Shown here in pieces: positions 1-6,650 of a stretch of DNA of 7,375 nucleotides. The stretch is from Akkermansiaceae bacterium. GTDB taxonomy: Bacteria > Verrucomicrobiota > Verrucomicrobiia > Verrucomicrobiales > Akkermansiaceae. A model generated the notes under the pieces. That model had not been told where the DNA came from. It searched no databases and saw only the letters and a program-made list of their open reading frames with translations. How positions within the stretch are numbered: position 1 is the stretch's first letter; every line of letters begins with the position of its first letter. The stretch lies in contig JAHDGN010000157.1 in the NCBI GenBank assembly GCA_020627645.1, positions 1 through 7,375 on the forward strand, given 5' to 3'. A program made the position numbers and the translations under genes.

Positions 1-147
1 GCGACATTGGGAAAGACGGTGGAGTTTTAGAGGTGAAGTGAGGTTGGAGTTCCTTGGGAATTTTTTCGATGATGGGATGAGCTTTGTTGCGATTCGATCT
101 CGCCCTTTTCTTTGAGGAGAAAAAGGCGAGATCCGCATTGGCAGATT
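1..147. other. Intergenic region downstream of the last PEP-CTERM gene
   Basis: No gene can be supported in this stretch. Its main content is the long hairpin at 96-133. Two plus-strand frames that enter from the left edge end quickly, at the stops near 28-30 and 39-41. Either could be the last residues of a convergent gene, but about ten codons is too little to judge. On the minus strand an ATG at 5-7 lies at the very edge and cannot be assessed. Confidence 0.5.
96..133. terminator. Long hairpin, probable transcription terminator or 3'-end stabiliser
   Basis: The arms GATCTCGCC (96-104) and GGCGAGATC (125-133) are perfect inverted copies. They continue inward through one C/A mismatch (105/124) into six more pairs (106-111 with 118-123), leaving a six-base loop at 112-117. 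The hairpin starts 14 bases after the stop codon of the minus-strand PEP-CTERM gene, where a terminator for that transcript would sit. No clean T-tract follows the stem on either strand. It is therefore not a textbook intrinsic terminator and may instead protect the mRNA 3' end or serve converging transcripts. Confidence 0.55.
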
Positions 148-957
148 TTATCGCCTGCGGCGCATGAGCAGTGGGATGAGGCTCATGAGGCTGACGGCGG
201 CGGTGGAGGGTTCTGGAATTGCCCGTCCGACGATCTGGATACCATTGATGGCGGCCATTTCTGAGAGGCTGGGGTTACTTTCTGCTACGATGGCGAAGGA
301 ATTGCTGGTAAGTCCTTCAAAGACGAGGTAGTTGCCATCTGGGAGTGTTTGGCTGTCCAGGTAGCTGTCAAAGCCGGGTGTTCCGAAACCGGGAATGTGT
401 TCGGTGTGGGCTAAGGTTGTAGGAGGTGGTCCGCCAGTTAGAGTAATGGAAGAGGTTGGCCCGTTGAGTCCTGTGTCGCTATAGACGTAGACGTCGTAGG
501 AATCCCAGCCGAGGATGGGAAGGTCGATACTGGACACTTTGACCACGGCCGGGATTGTGGCGCCTGATGGGCCAAGGGTGCTGGCGATGAAACCTTGCAT
601 CATCAAGCGGTCTGATGTGCTAAAATTATTGCCTGGAATGATGCCACTCTTTGGGGCGCTCCACGAGACATCGATGGTGTCGCTGAAGCTTGAGTCCATT
701 GGGGTAATTCCTCCGGTATTTCCGACAGCTGCTTGCCATTGATTGGCGACGACAACTCCAGCAAGCTCTGGAGGTGCAAGCATGCCTGCTTGATCTTCTC
801 CAAGAAAGTCGACGGAGACGTTGGAGATGATGGTGGCGTGTGATGTTGCGGTGGTCAGTAATCCAGCTGCCAAAAATAGTACGGTTTTATTTTTAGTTCT
901 AGTCTCCACTTCATTATATGGTGGAGCACAGGTGTCGTTGTGTTTTCTTTTTCTCAT
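148..957 (-). CDS. PEP-CTERM sorting domain-containing secreted protein
   Basis: This is a 269-residue protein predicted to be exported by Sec and then processed by an exosortase at the envelope. The N-terminus has a basic segment and a hydrophobic core at about residues 25-39 (KTVLFLAAGLL), with likely cleavage after SHA near residue 41. The C-terminus carries the full tripartite signal: IPEP at about 247-250, a hydrophobic stretch, and a terminal RRRR. The body is beta-rich and Gly/Ser/Thr-rich, with landmarks AGVVVANQW (66-74), YDVYVYSDTG (154-163) and INGIQIV (238-244). I recognise these as typical of a PEP-CTERM protein type in Verrucomicrobia and Planctomycetes, of unknown function. The start is uncertain. 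The ATG at 957 gives an unusually long 24-residue n-region, while an in-frame GTG at 909 would give a more typical signal peptide (VETRTKNKTVLFL). Neither has a Shine-Dalgarno sequence. The gene follows the upstream gene by 30 bases, so co-transcription is likely. Confidence 0.88.
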   Translation of the reverse strand: MRKRKHNDTCAPPYNEVETRTKNKTVLFLAAGLLTTATSHATIISNVSVDFLGEDQAGMLAPPELAGVVVANQWQAAVGNTGGITPMDSSFSDTIDVSWSAPKSGIIPGNNFSTSDRLMMQGFIASTLGPSGATIPAVVKVSSIDLPILGWDSYDVYVYSDTGLNGPTSSITLTGGPPPTTLAHTEHIPGFGTPGFDSYLDSQTLPDGNYLVFEGLTSNSFAIVAESNPSLSEMAAINGIQIVGRAIPEPSTAAVSLMSLIPLLMRRRR

Positions 958-987
958 TATGTTTTTGTTTAAGTGAAAATTTGTGGG

Positions 988-2247
988 TTAGTAGACCCAC
1001 CCTTGAATTGGGGTCCCTAAAATTTTAACCTGGGAGGGTTCGCTCTTGGGAGAGGTGGAGACGTTGAGGGTGGTGGTGAATGCCTCGAGGTGTGAGCGGC
1101 GAGAAGATGAGTATAGTTTGAGGAGTTGATCGTTTTGAGGTGAGTTGAGTTTGGTGTAGGCGTAGAGAGTGATGTTTTCGTTAGGGTTGGTGAGTTCGAA
1201 GCATTGCCAATCGGTCTCAGGGTAGAGGTGGTTGTAGTATGAAGCGGGCTTGCAGAGGCAGCGGATTAGGGTTGTTTCTTCGGGCGAAGTCTTAGAAATT
1301 TCAGACCAGGGGAGTTCGCTATATCCGATGAAGCTTTGCCAATCGACGCGGAAGCCGTCTCCATCGTCAGCAATGCAGAGATATTTTTTTTCCCAAGACT
1401 CTTTGGTGCTCACTGAGAAGAGGAACCGTGGTTGTTCTTGATCAGTTTTGAAGGCTAGGAGTTCGAAATTGGTGACCGGACCGAGTTGTTGGAAGGTGAG
1501 GTCTTGGAACCTCCCTTTCATTTGGAAGTTCGTGAGTTTTGGTTCGCGAACGTAGTTGAGGATTTCTGTTTTGGAGGTGGACTCGAAGAAGGCGTGGGCG
1601 ACGGCTTCTGCTTCTCTGAGCATTTGGCTTTCGGTACGGATTTCTGTCGAGGCAGAGGGGGGAGGTGACTGGGTTTCAGTTTGAATGGTTAGCGGCTGAC
1701 TGGATAGGTTGTTGGATGCGAGGATCCATGAGGCGAGGGCGCCGATCATGAGGCAGGCGAGTCCGGAGAGGAGGGTTGATTTTGTTTTGTTTTGTTTCGG
1801 TTCTGAGGTGATGGAAGGGGGCTGGTTTTCGAAATTGAGGGTATGGTAGTGGTTTAATCGCCGTCTTGGTTTGGCGGAAATTGTGGGCGATTTTGGCAGG
1901 TGGTTGGTTGTGTGTGGTGGTTTCGTTTGGTCCGGTTTCTCTGGTGTTTTGGGAAAAGCGATGAGACTGCTTGTTTGAGAAGGTGGCGGTTCGGTTTCGT
2001 TGTGTTTTAGAGCGTTGATGAGTTCGATGATTGAATCGAGATCGACTTGGTTTGGTTTTGAGGAGTTGTTTTCTAGGTTGGTATTTTTTGTTCGGATGGG
2101 TCGTAGGTGTGAGCTACGTCTGAGTTGAGAGAGATCGGCTTGAGTGCAGTGACTACGTCTGGCAGTCGGACAACCTGTCCCTGTTAAATTGATCAGGGCT
2201 TCGTTTGGGTTGTGGGAATGGAGTGTGTTTGCAGTGGATCTTCTCAT
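988..2247 (-). CDS. Single-pass membrane protein of unknown function
   Basis: This 419-residue protein is not assigned to any named family. Residues 1-155 are hydrophilic and probably disordered, rich in Pro, Ser, Thr, Asn, Lys and Arg, and should lie in the cytoplasm. One membrane segment spans about 158-177 (STLLSGLACLMIGALASWIL), preceded by basic residues, which predicts the N-in, C-out orientation. The outer part (about 205-419) looks globular. It has an acidic-aromatic core with LCIADDGDGFRVDWQSF (290-306) and GYSELPW (308-314), and four cysteines at 291, 330, 332 and 349 that could form disulfides. The 'VDW...GYSE.PW' pattern resembles uncharacterised verrucomicrobial membrane-anchored proteins as I remember them; this is not verified. 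The ATG at 2247 is preceded only by a weak AAGG two bases away. No other in-frame ATG precedes the membrane segment. The gene lies between two PEP-CTERM genes, with gaps of 37 and 30 bases. Confidence 0.78.
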   Translation of the reverse strand: MRRSTANTLHSHNPNEALINLTGTGCPTARRSHCTQADLSQLRRSSHLRPIRTKNTNLENNSSKPNQVDLDSIIELINALKHNETEPPPSQTSSLIAFPKTPEKPDQTKPPHTTNHLPKSPTISAKPRRRLNHYHTLNFENQPPSITSEPKQNKTKSTLLSGLACLMIGALASWILASNNLSSQPLTIQTETQSPPPSASTEIRTESQMLREAEAVAHAFFESTSKTEILNYVREPKLTNFQMKGRFQDLTFQQLGPVTNFELLAFKTDQEQPRFLFSVSTKESWEKKYLCIADDGDGFRVDWQSFIGYSELPWSEISKTSPEETTLIRCLCKPASYYNHLYPETDWQCFELTNPNENITLYAYTKLNSPQNDQLLKLYSSSRRSHLEAFTTTLNVSTSPKSEPSQVKILGTPIQGWVY

Positions 2248-2284
2248 GGCCTTGTTTGGTTAGAGGGGGGGATGGAGCGAGGGG

Positions 2285-2992
2285 TTACTTGTTGCGTTTC
2301 CTTCTGAATGCAAAGAATGCTCCGGCGAGGGTTGAGAGGAGGATCGAGGAAGGTTCGGGAATTTGTTTTGGGGCTCGGAGAGAGAACCCGTATGGGCCAT
2401 TTTCTTTGACCACTTCCATGAAGGCGATGTTCTGATTGTTTTGCAGAATGACTCCTAAGCTTGGGTTGGCTCCAGTGACGGTGGTTCCAGTAAAGTTGTA
2501 GCTTTGGGTGGATGAATTCCAGGTCCACCCAGGCATATTGTTGATGAGTGGGGTTCCTCCGGGACCGGTGCCGTTGGAATAGGTGCCTATTGTCTCATCG
2601 AGCCAGAGATCAATCAAAGTTCCGCTGGAGTCCCATGCGCGGAAATCGAAGTTTTCCGCTACTCCAGAACCGCTGTCAACGTCTCCAAGGAGAAACATTG
2701 TTCCGGGGGGGAGGTTGCCGGTGGGTAGAGTGGTAAAGTCGTAGCGGGTGGTTCCTGATGAACCGGATCCTGTGAGGGGACCGGTGGCGCTGAAGGTGCC
2801 AACCCATGGGGTGGCTGCGGTGGTTGTCCATGTTCCGTTCCAGTTTCCGATCCCTGCAGCAATGGTGTGTGGAATTCCCGGCACTGCGCCTCCGTGATGG
2901 GGGCCAATGATGGGAAGGTGAGGGCCGGTTCCGCTGAGGATGGCGGCGTTGGTGATACTGATTGATGATAGGGCTAGTAATGCGATTTTCAT
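2285..2992 (-). CDS. PEP-CTERM sorting domain-containing secreted protein
   Basis: This protein has 235 residues if started at the ATG at 2992. It opens with a compact signal peptide (MKIALLALSSISITNA, cleavage near residue 16-17) and ends with the exosortase sorting signal: IPEPSS, a hydrophobic stretch (ILLSTLAGAFFAF) and the basic tail RRKRNK. The mature part is small, Gly/Thr/Ser/Trp-rich and mostly beta. It contains TTRYDFTTLPTGNLPPGT, then LLGDVDSGSG, and later NIAFMEVV. This pattern recalls short verrucomicrobial PEP-CTERM proteins whose function is unknown. A GTG at 3010 is also in frame and would add six residues (MNKSLK). The ATG is preferred because it gives the usual signal peptide and because the GTG falls inside an inverted repeat (2996-3012). 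Neither start has a Shine-Dalgarno sequence. The gene is first of a closely spaced minus-strand trio and lies 163 bases after nagZ, so it may have its own promoter. Confidence 0.88.
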   Translation of the reverse strand: MKIALLALSSISITNAAILSGTGPHLPIIGPHHGGAVPGIPHTIAAGIGNWNGTWTTTAATPWVGTFSATGPLTGSGSSGTTRYDFTTLPTGNLPPGTMFLLGDVDSGSGVAENFDFRAWDSSGTLIDLWLDETIGTYSNGTGPGGTPLINNMPGWTWNSSTQSYNFTGTTVTGANPSLGVILQNNQNIAFMEVVKENGPYGFSLRAPKQIPEPSSILLSTLAGAFFAFRRKRNK

Positions 2993-2995
2993 TTT

Positions 2996-3012
2996 GAGTG
3001 ACTTATTCACTC
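2996..3012. repeat. Short inverted repeat just upstream of a PEP-CTERM start
   Basis: GAGTGA (2996-3001) and TCACTC (3007-3012) are perfect inverted copies around a five-base spacer. In the mRNA the repeat ends three bases before the preferred ATG at 2992, where a ribosome would bind, so it could be a small hairpin affecting initiation or a dimeric operator. Six base pairs can occur by chance, so function is only inferred. Confidence 0.4.
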
Positions 3013-3155
3013 GCTGAATCGCAGGGGAAGGAGGGCAATTTCAAATTCGCTAAAAAAAGATGAATTTGTTCAACGGGTTTTCTTGAGTGCCATGTGGGTA
3101 ATGGCTTGGGTTTGGTTGTTGTAGCGGGGGGGGAGTCGTGAGGGACTAGGGGGTC
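3013..3155. other. Intergenic region between nagZ and the PEP-CTERM gene
   Basis: No gene is supported here. Read along the minus strand, the first 75 bases after nagZ are C-rich and G-poor: about 36 C and 9 G in the 75-80 bases at 3081-3155 by hand count, including a C8 run at 3126-3133. Such RNA could serve as a Rho loading site. Next comes a short stem, GCCAT/ATGGC (3089-3093 with 3101-3105), and then an A/T-rich patch with a T7 run (3052-3058) where a promoter for the downstream gene could lie. I see no convincing -35/-10 pair. Confidence 0.4.
3042..3068. repeat. Inverted repeat around an A-tract in the intergenic region
   Basis: CAAATTC (3042-3048) and GAATTTG (3062-3068) are perfect inverted copies separated by 13 bases that include A7 at 3052-3058. 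The arrangement could be a dimeric regulator site about 50 bases upstream of the PEP-CTERM start, but an A/T-rich repeat of this length is only weak evidence. Confidence 0.3.
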
Positions 3156-4220
3156 TCAATATTCTTCGACAGGGCTTTGGGTGGGGCGTGATTGGGTGAA
3201 CCGATCAGTGCCGGTGAGGTCACGGGTGAGGTCTGTGAGTTGTTGGTTGATATTGTTCCAGCTAGACTCTGAATAATCTGGAGGTGATTTGAGTTTCTTT
3301 CTGACTTTGAGAATTCGTCGGTTTGTATCGTGATCGATGATGTTGAGGGAATCGAGTGTTTCGCGCAGGTTTGCGAATTGGTGGCAGACGAGAGCGATAT
3401 CAACCCCGGCTTCGAGAGCGAGTTTGATGTCGTTACCGCGGCCGTATTTCTGGGTGATCGCGCCCATGTCGAGGTCGTCTGTGAGAATGAGGCCTTTGTA
3501 TCCTAGTTGGTGGCGGAGGAGGTCGGTGAGAATTCTTTTGCTAAGTGAGGCGGGGTATTCTGGATCGAGTCGAGGGAAGTGGAGGTGGCATGCCATGATG
3601 GCATCAAGTTCGGGAGCGAGAGCAGTGTATGGGAGGAGGTCTTCTTTGAGGAGGTCGGTGAGTGAGATGTCTGCAACTGGTAGGTCATGGTGGGGGTCGG
3701 ATTTGGCGAGTCCGTTGGAGGGAAAGTGTTTGCCGCAAGAGAGGACGTTTTGTTTACGCATCCAGCGGTTGAAAAGTCCGGCTTTAGTGATGACGCTCTG
3801 TGATTCGTTTCCCCAGCAGCGTCCTCGAAGACCATTTTTTTGGTCTGGGAAGTGGTCGAGGTCTAGGACGGGGGCGAAGTTAAAGTTGAAGCCGAGGAGC
3901 TCGAGGAGTTGACCAGTGAGAGCGCCGAAGAGTGAGGTCTGGTGAGGGGTTGCTTTTTCGGCAAAGGTGGCAGCTTCTGGGGGGGAGGCGCTGAATTCGC
4001 GGGTTCGCCAGACGCGTCCTCCTTCTTGGTCGATGGAAATAAAGGGGGTGTCGTAGGAGAGGGTGTGAAGGGAGTCGGTAAGCTCTCTGGTTTGAGAGGG
4101 TGAGATAAGGTTTCTTGAGAAGAGGATGTATCCGGCAGGTTGGATATCACGGAAGAGGGATTCTTCTTCTTTGGTGAGTTCTGGACCGGAGAGGCCAACG
4201 ATGAGGCGTTCTGCATTCAT
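3156..4220 (-). CDS. nagZ: Glycoside hydrolase family 3 beta-N-acetylhexosaminidase (NagZ-like)
   Basis: This 354-residue protein is a single-domain GH3 TIM barrel with no signal peptide, so it should act in the cytoplasm. NagZ enzymes remove terminal GlcNAc from anhydro-muropeptides during peptidoglycan recycling. Family landmarks in order are GYILFSRNL (30-38), IDQEGGRV (63-70), FNFAPVLDLD (113-122), KHFP (164-167) with the sugar-contacting Lys-His pair, the Asp-x-His dyad as D175-P-H177, and TDDLDMG (247-253), where D248 is the expected nucleophile. The loop normally written KHFPGHG reads KHFPSNG here, and DSH reads DPH. The essential residues remain, but the loop is altered. The ATG at 4220 fits the family N-terminus; no Shine-Dalgarno sequence precedes it. 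The gene starts 67 bases after pyrG and is probably in the same transcript. A related GH3 specificity cannot be excluded. Confidence 0.92.
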   Translation of the reverse strand: MNAERLIVGLSGPELTKEEESLFRDIQPAGYILFSRNLISPSQTRELTDSLHTLSYDTPFISIDQEGGRVWRTREFSASPPEAATFAEKATPHQTSLFGALTGQLLELLGFNFNFAPVLDLDHFPDQKNGLRGRCWGNESQSVITKAGLFNRWMRKQNVLSCGKHFPSNGLAKSDPHHDLPVADISLTDLLKEDLLPYTALAPELDAIMACHLHFPRLDPEYPASLSKRILTDLLRHQLGYKGLILTDDLDMGAITQKYGRGNDIKLALEAGVDIALVCHQFANLRETLDSLNIIDHDTNRRILKVRKKLKSPPDYSESSWNNINQQLTDLTRDLTGTDRFTQSRPTQSPVEEY

Positions 4221-4287
4221 TGATTGAGGGGGGATTGGTTTGAGAATTGAATGTGAAGGAGTATCAGTGAGTCATAAGGGGGGCTTT

Positions 4288-5892
4288 TTAGTGGTGTTTG
4301 AGTGATGCTTGGATGAATCCTGAGAAGATGGGGTGGGGTTGATTGGGTTTGGATTTGAATTCGGGGTGAAATTGAGCGGCGATGAAGAAGGGGTGGTCTT
4401 TGACTTCGATGATTTCTACGAGTCCTTTTTCTTTGGAGACGGAGGAGATGATGAGACCTGCGTTGGTGAGCTGTTCTTTGTAGGCGGGGTTAAATTCGTA
4501 GCGGTGTCGATGGCGTTCATGGATGGTGGTGTTTTGGTTGTAGAGTTGGTGAGCGATGGTATCGGGGTGCACAATGGATTCACAGGAGCCGAGGCGCATT
4601 GAGGCGCCCATGTCGGTAATGCCTTGCTGTTCTTCTTGGAGAGAGATGACGGGATGTGGGGTGTCTTTGTTGAATTCGGTGGAATCGGCCTTTTCGAGTC
4701 CACAGACGTTTCGGGCGAATTCGATGGTGGCGATTTGCATTCCTAGGCAGATGCCGAAGTAGGGGATTTGGTTTTCTCGAGCGTATTGAGCGGCAAGGAT
4801 TTTGCCTTCAATTCCGCGCTCTCCAAATCCGCCTGGAATGAGGATGCCGTTCACTTCTCCAATGATGGATTTGGCGTCGGATTTTTCGATGTCTTCGGCG
4901 TCGACTTTGATGATTTCGACTTCGGTATCGTGGGCGGCGCCGGCGATGGTGATGGATTCGTAGATTGATTTGTAGGCGTCGTTGAGGTCGATGTATTTAC
5001 CAACGACGGCTATTTTTGTTTTGAAGGTGGGGTTGATCAGTCGTTCGACGAATTGTTGCCAGAGGGTGAGGTCTGGGGTTTGGGAGTCGAGTCCAAGGGC
5101 ATCAGAGACGAGTCGATCAATTTTGTCTTTGCGGAGATCGAGAGGGCATTGGTAGATGGTGTGTTTGACGTCGCGGAAGGCAACGACGTTGTTTTGGGGG
5201 ACATTGCAGAACATGGCAATTTTGCGGCGATTGTCGTCGTCGAGGTCATGCTCAGTGCGGCAGATGATGATGTCTGGTTGGATTCCAATCTCTCGGAGTT
5301 TGGCGACGGATTGTTGGGTGGGTTTGGTTTTGATTTCGCCAGCGGCTTTGACCATGGGGAGGAGAGTGACGTGGATGAAGCAGACGTTTTCGCGGCCCAC
5401 GTCGAGTGAGAATTGGCGGAGGGCTTCGAGAAAAAGGTGTCCTTCGATGTCACCGACGGTTCCGCCAATTTCGGTGATGATGACATCGGTGTCGGGCTCG
5501 CGTTCGGTGGCGAGGTGGAGGCGGTTTTTGATTTCGTCTGTGACGTGGGGGATGAATTGGACGGTGGCGCCGAGGTATTTGCCGGCTCGTTCGTTTTTGA
5601 TGACGGAGTCGAAGACTTGCCCTGAGGAGAGTGAGTTGAGGCGGGAGAGGTTGGCGTGGGTGAATCGTTCGTAGTGTCCGAGGTCGAGATCGGTTTCGGC
5701 TCCGTCGTCGAGGACGTAGACTTCTCCGTGTTGGTAGGGTGACATGGTGCCGGGATCGACGTTGAGGTAGGGGTCAAATTTTTGAAGTTGGACTTTGAGC
5801 CCTCGGTGTTCGAGGAGGGTGCCGATTGAGGCTGCGGCGAGTCCTTTGCCGAGTGAGGAGACGACGCCTCCGGTGACGAAGATGTATTTCAT
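4288..5892 (-). CDS. pyrG: CTP synthase (glutamine-hydrolysing)
   Basis: PyrG makes CTP from UTP, ATP and glutamine, the last step of pyrimidine nucleotide synthesis, in the cytoplasm. The protein is 534 residues, close to the usual 535-550. The N-terminal amidoligase domain (about 1-265) begins with the family hallmark KYIFVTGGVVSSLGKG (2-17), with P-loop Lys16, followed by KFDPYLNVDPGTMSPYQHGEV (38-58) and EIGGTVGDIE (141-150). The C-terminal class I glutamine amidotransferase domain (about 290-534) carries the oxyanion loop PGGFGERG (353-360), the nucleophile Cys382 in FGICLGMQ, and the His509/Glu511 pair in FHPEF. All catalytic residues are present. The start ATG overlaps the kdsB stop codon as ATGA (5889-5892) with no Shine-Dalgarno sequence, which suggests translational coupling. 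CTP made here is the co-substrate of KdsB. Confidence 0.98.
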   Translation of the reverse strand: MKYIFVTGGVVSSLGKGLAAASIGTLLEHRGLKVQLQKFDPYLNVDPGTMSPYQHGEVYVLDDGAETDLDLGHYERFTHANLSRLNSLSSGQVFDSVIKNERAGKYLGATVQFIPHVTDEIKNRLHLATEREPDTDVIITEIGGTVGDIEGHLFLEALRQFSLDVGRENVCFIHVTLLPMVKAAGEIKTKPTQQSVAKLREIGIQPDIIICRTEHDLDDDNRRKIAMFCNVPQNNVVAFRDVKHTIYQCPLDLRKDKIDRLVSDALGLDSQTPDLTLWQQFVERLINPTFKTKIAVVGKYIDLNDAYKSIYESITIAGAAHDTEVEIIKVDAEDIEKSDAKSIIGEVNGILIPGGFGERGIEGKILAAQYARENQIPYFGICLGMQIATIEFARNVCGLEKADSTEFNKDTPHPVISLQEEQQGITDMGASMRLGSCESIVHPDTIAHQLYNQNTTIHERHRHRYEFNPAYKEQLTNAGLIISSVSKEKGLVEIIEVKDHPFFIAAQFHPEFKSKPNQPHPIFSGFIQASLKHH

Positions 5893-6638
5893 GGTGTTTG
5901 AGTGAGCAGAGATTCGATGAGTGCGATTTGGTCTGGGGAGTCAAGTCCGATGGCTTGGTGATCGGTGAGGTGGACGTGAATTTGGTGTCCGTTTTCTAGC
6001 GCGCGTAGTTGTTCTAGTCCTTCGACAATTTCGAGTGGGGAGGGGGGGAGTGAGATGACGTGTTGGAGGAAGTTGTTTTGGTATCCGTAGATGCCCAGGT
6101 GTCGGTAGTTTGGGAGGTTGGTTTGGGGAGTGCGACGATAGGGAATGGGAGAGCGGGAAAAATAGAGGGCGTTTTGTTCGGTGGTGAGGGTGACTTTGAC
6201 GATGTCTGGGTTGTTGAGAAGGTTGGGGTTGTCGAGAGGAGAGGCGGCCGTGATCATCGGTAGATCTGGAGAGGTGCGGAGTTTGAGGGCGAGGGTGTCG
6301 ATGAGTTGGGGGTCGATGAGTGGTTCATCTCCTTGGATGTTGATGATGTGGGTGGAGTTTGGAATTTGTGTTGCGGCCTCGGCGATGCGGTCGGTCCCTG
6401 ATGGATGATCGTTCCGGGTCATGGCGACGGGGGCGTTGAGGGAGTCGGCAAGTTCTTTGATTCGCGGGTCATCGGTTGCGATGAGGACGTGGTCAAGTTG
6501 TTTGCATTGAGAAACGCGTTCAAAAACGTGTTGTAGGAGGGGTTTTCCGAGGAGGGGGTGTAGGGGTTTTCCGGGGAAGCGAGAGGAGGCCCAGCGGGCG
6601 GGGATGATGCCAGCGACGAATGTGTGTTGGTTGTTGAT
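5889..6638 (-). CDS. kdsB: 3-deoxy-manno-octulosonate cytidylyltransferase (CMP-KDO synthetase), apparent ATC start
   Basis: KdsB couples KDO to CMP from CTP, activating it for lipid A-core synthesis in the cytoplasm. In this frame the family motifs are unbroken: GIIPARWASSRFPGKPL (10-26, nucleotide binding), ATDD (54-57), MTRNDHPSGTDRIAEA (73-88), QGDEP (102-106, metal-binding Asp104), YFSRSPIPY, HLGIYGYQ, LEQLRALE and GLDSPDQ (Asp233). The reading frame is open back to a TGA at 6690-6692 and contains no ATG, GTG or TTG before the internal ATG at 6422. That ATG is residue 73 and would delete the nucleotide-binding motif. The only well-placed start is ATC at 6636-6638, six bases after a perfect AGGAGG, giving 249 residues against 248 in E. 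coli. The choice of ATC is inference: a base error turning ATG into ATC, or a real mutation, could look the same. The stop overlaps the pyrG start by four bases. Confidence 0.9.
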   Translation of the reverse strand: MNNQHTFVAGIIPARWASSRFPGKPLHPLLGKPLLQHVFERVSQCKQLDHVLIATDDPRIKELADSLNAPVAMTRNDHPSGTDRIAEAATQIPNSTHIINIQGDEPLIDPQLIDTLALKLRTSPDLPMITAASPLDNPNLLNNPDIVKVTLTTEQNALYFSRSPIPYRRTPQTNLPNYRHLGIYGYQNNFLQHVISLPPSPLEIVEGLEQLRALENGHQIHVHLTDHQAIGLDSPDQIALIESLLTQTP

Positions 6639-6644
6639 AGGTAT

Positions 6645-6650
6645 CCTCCT
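6645..6650 (-). promoter_or_regulatory. Strong ribosome binding site deciding the kdsB start
   Basis: The minus strand reads AAGGAGG ending at 6645, a full Shine-Dalgarno core. It is followed by the six-base spacer ATACCT and then ATC (6638-6636) in frame with KdsB. It is the only clear Shine-Dalgarno sequence before any gene in the window, which argues that initiation really happens here despite the missing standard start codon. Confidence 0.8.

Noticed and set aside
1..41. End of a plus-strand gene entering from the left edge
   Set aside because: Two frames end within 41 bases and neither has enough residues to be recognised.
913..918. TATAAT on the minus strand near the start of the left PEP-CTERM gene
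   Set aside because: The hexamer 17 bases upstream does not resemble TTGACA, and the box lies inside the reading frame when the ATG at 957 is used. One perfect hexamer alone is not enough to call a promoter.
3337..3912. A 191-codon plus-strand open frame opposite nagZ
   Set aside because: It is Arg/Ser-rich and antisense to a gene with all GH3 motifs, and has no ribosome binding site or recognisable domain.
5037..5777. A 246-codon minus-strand open frame inside pyrG
   Set aside because: It is rich in Ser, Thr and Pro with no domain, and it lies out of frame within a complete, well-conserved pyrG.
6423..6650. A frameshift splitting kdsB, suggested by the short ATG-started frame of 177 codons
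   Set aside because: Codon-by-codon translation shows the KdsB frame continues without a break from residue 73 back to the AGGAGG. Only the start codon is unusual.
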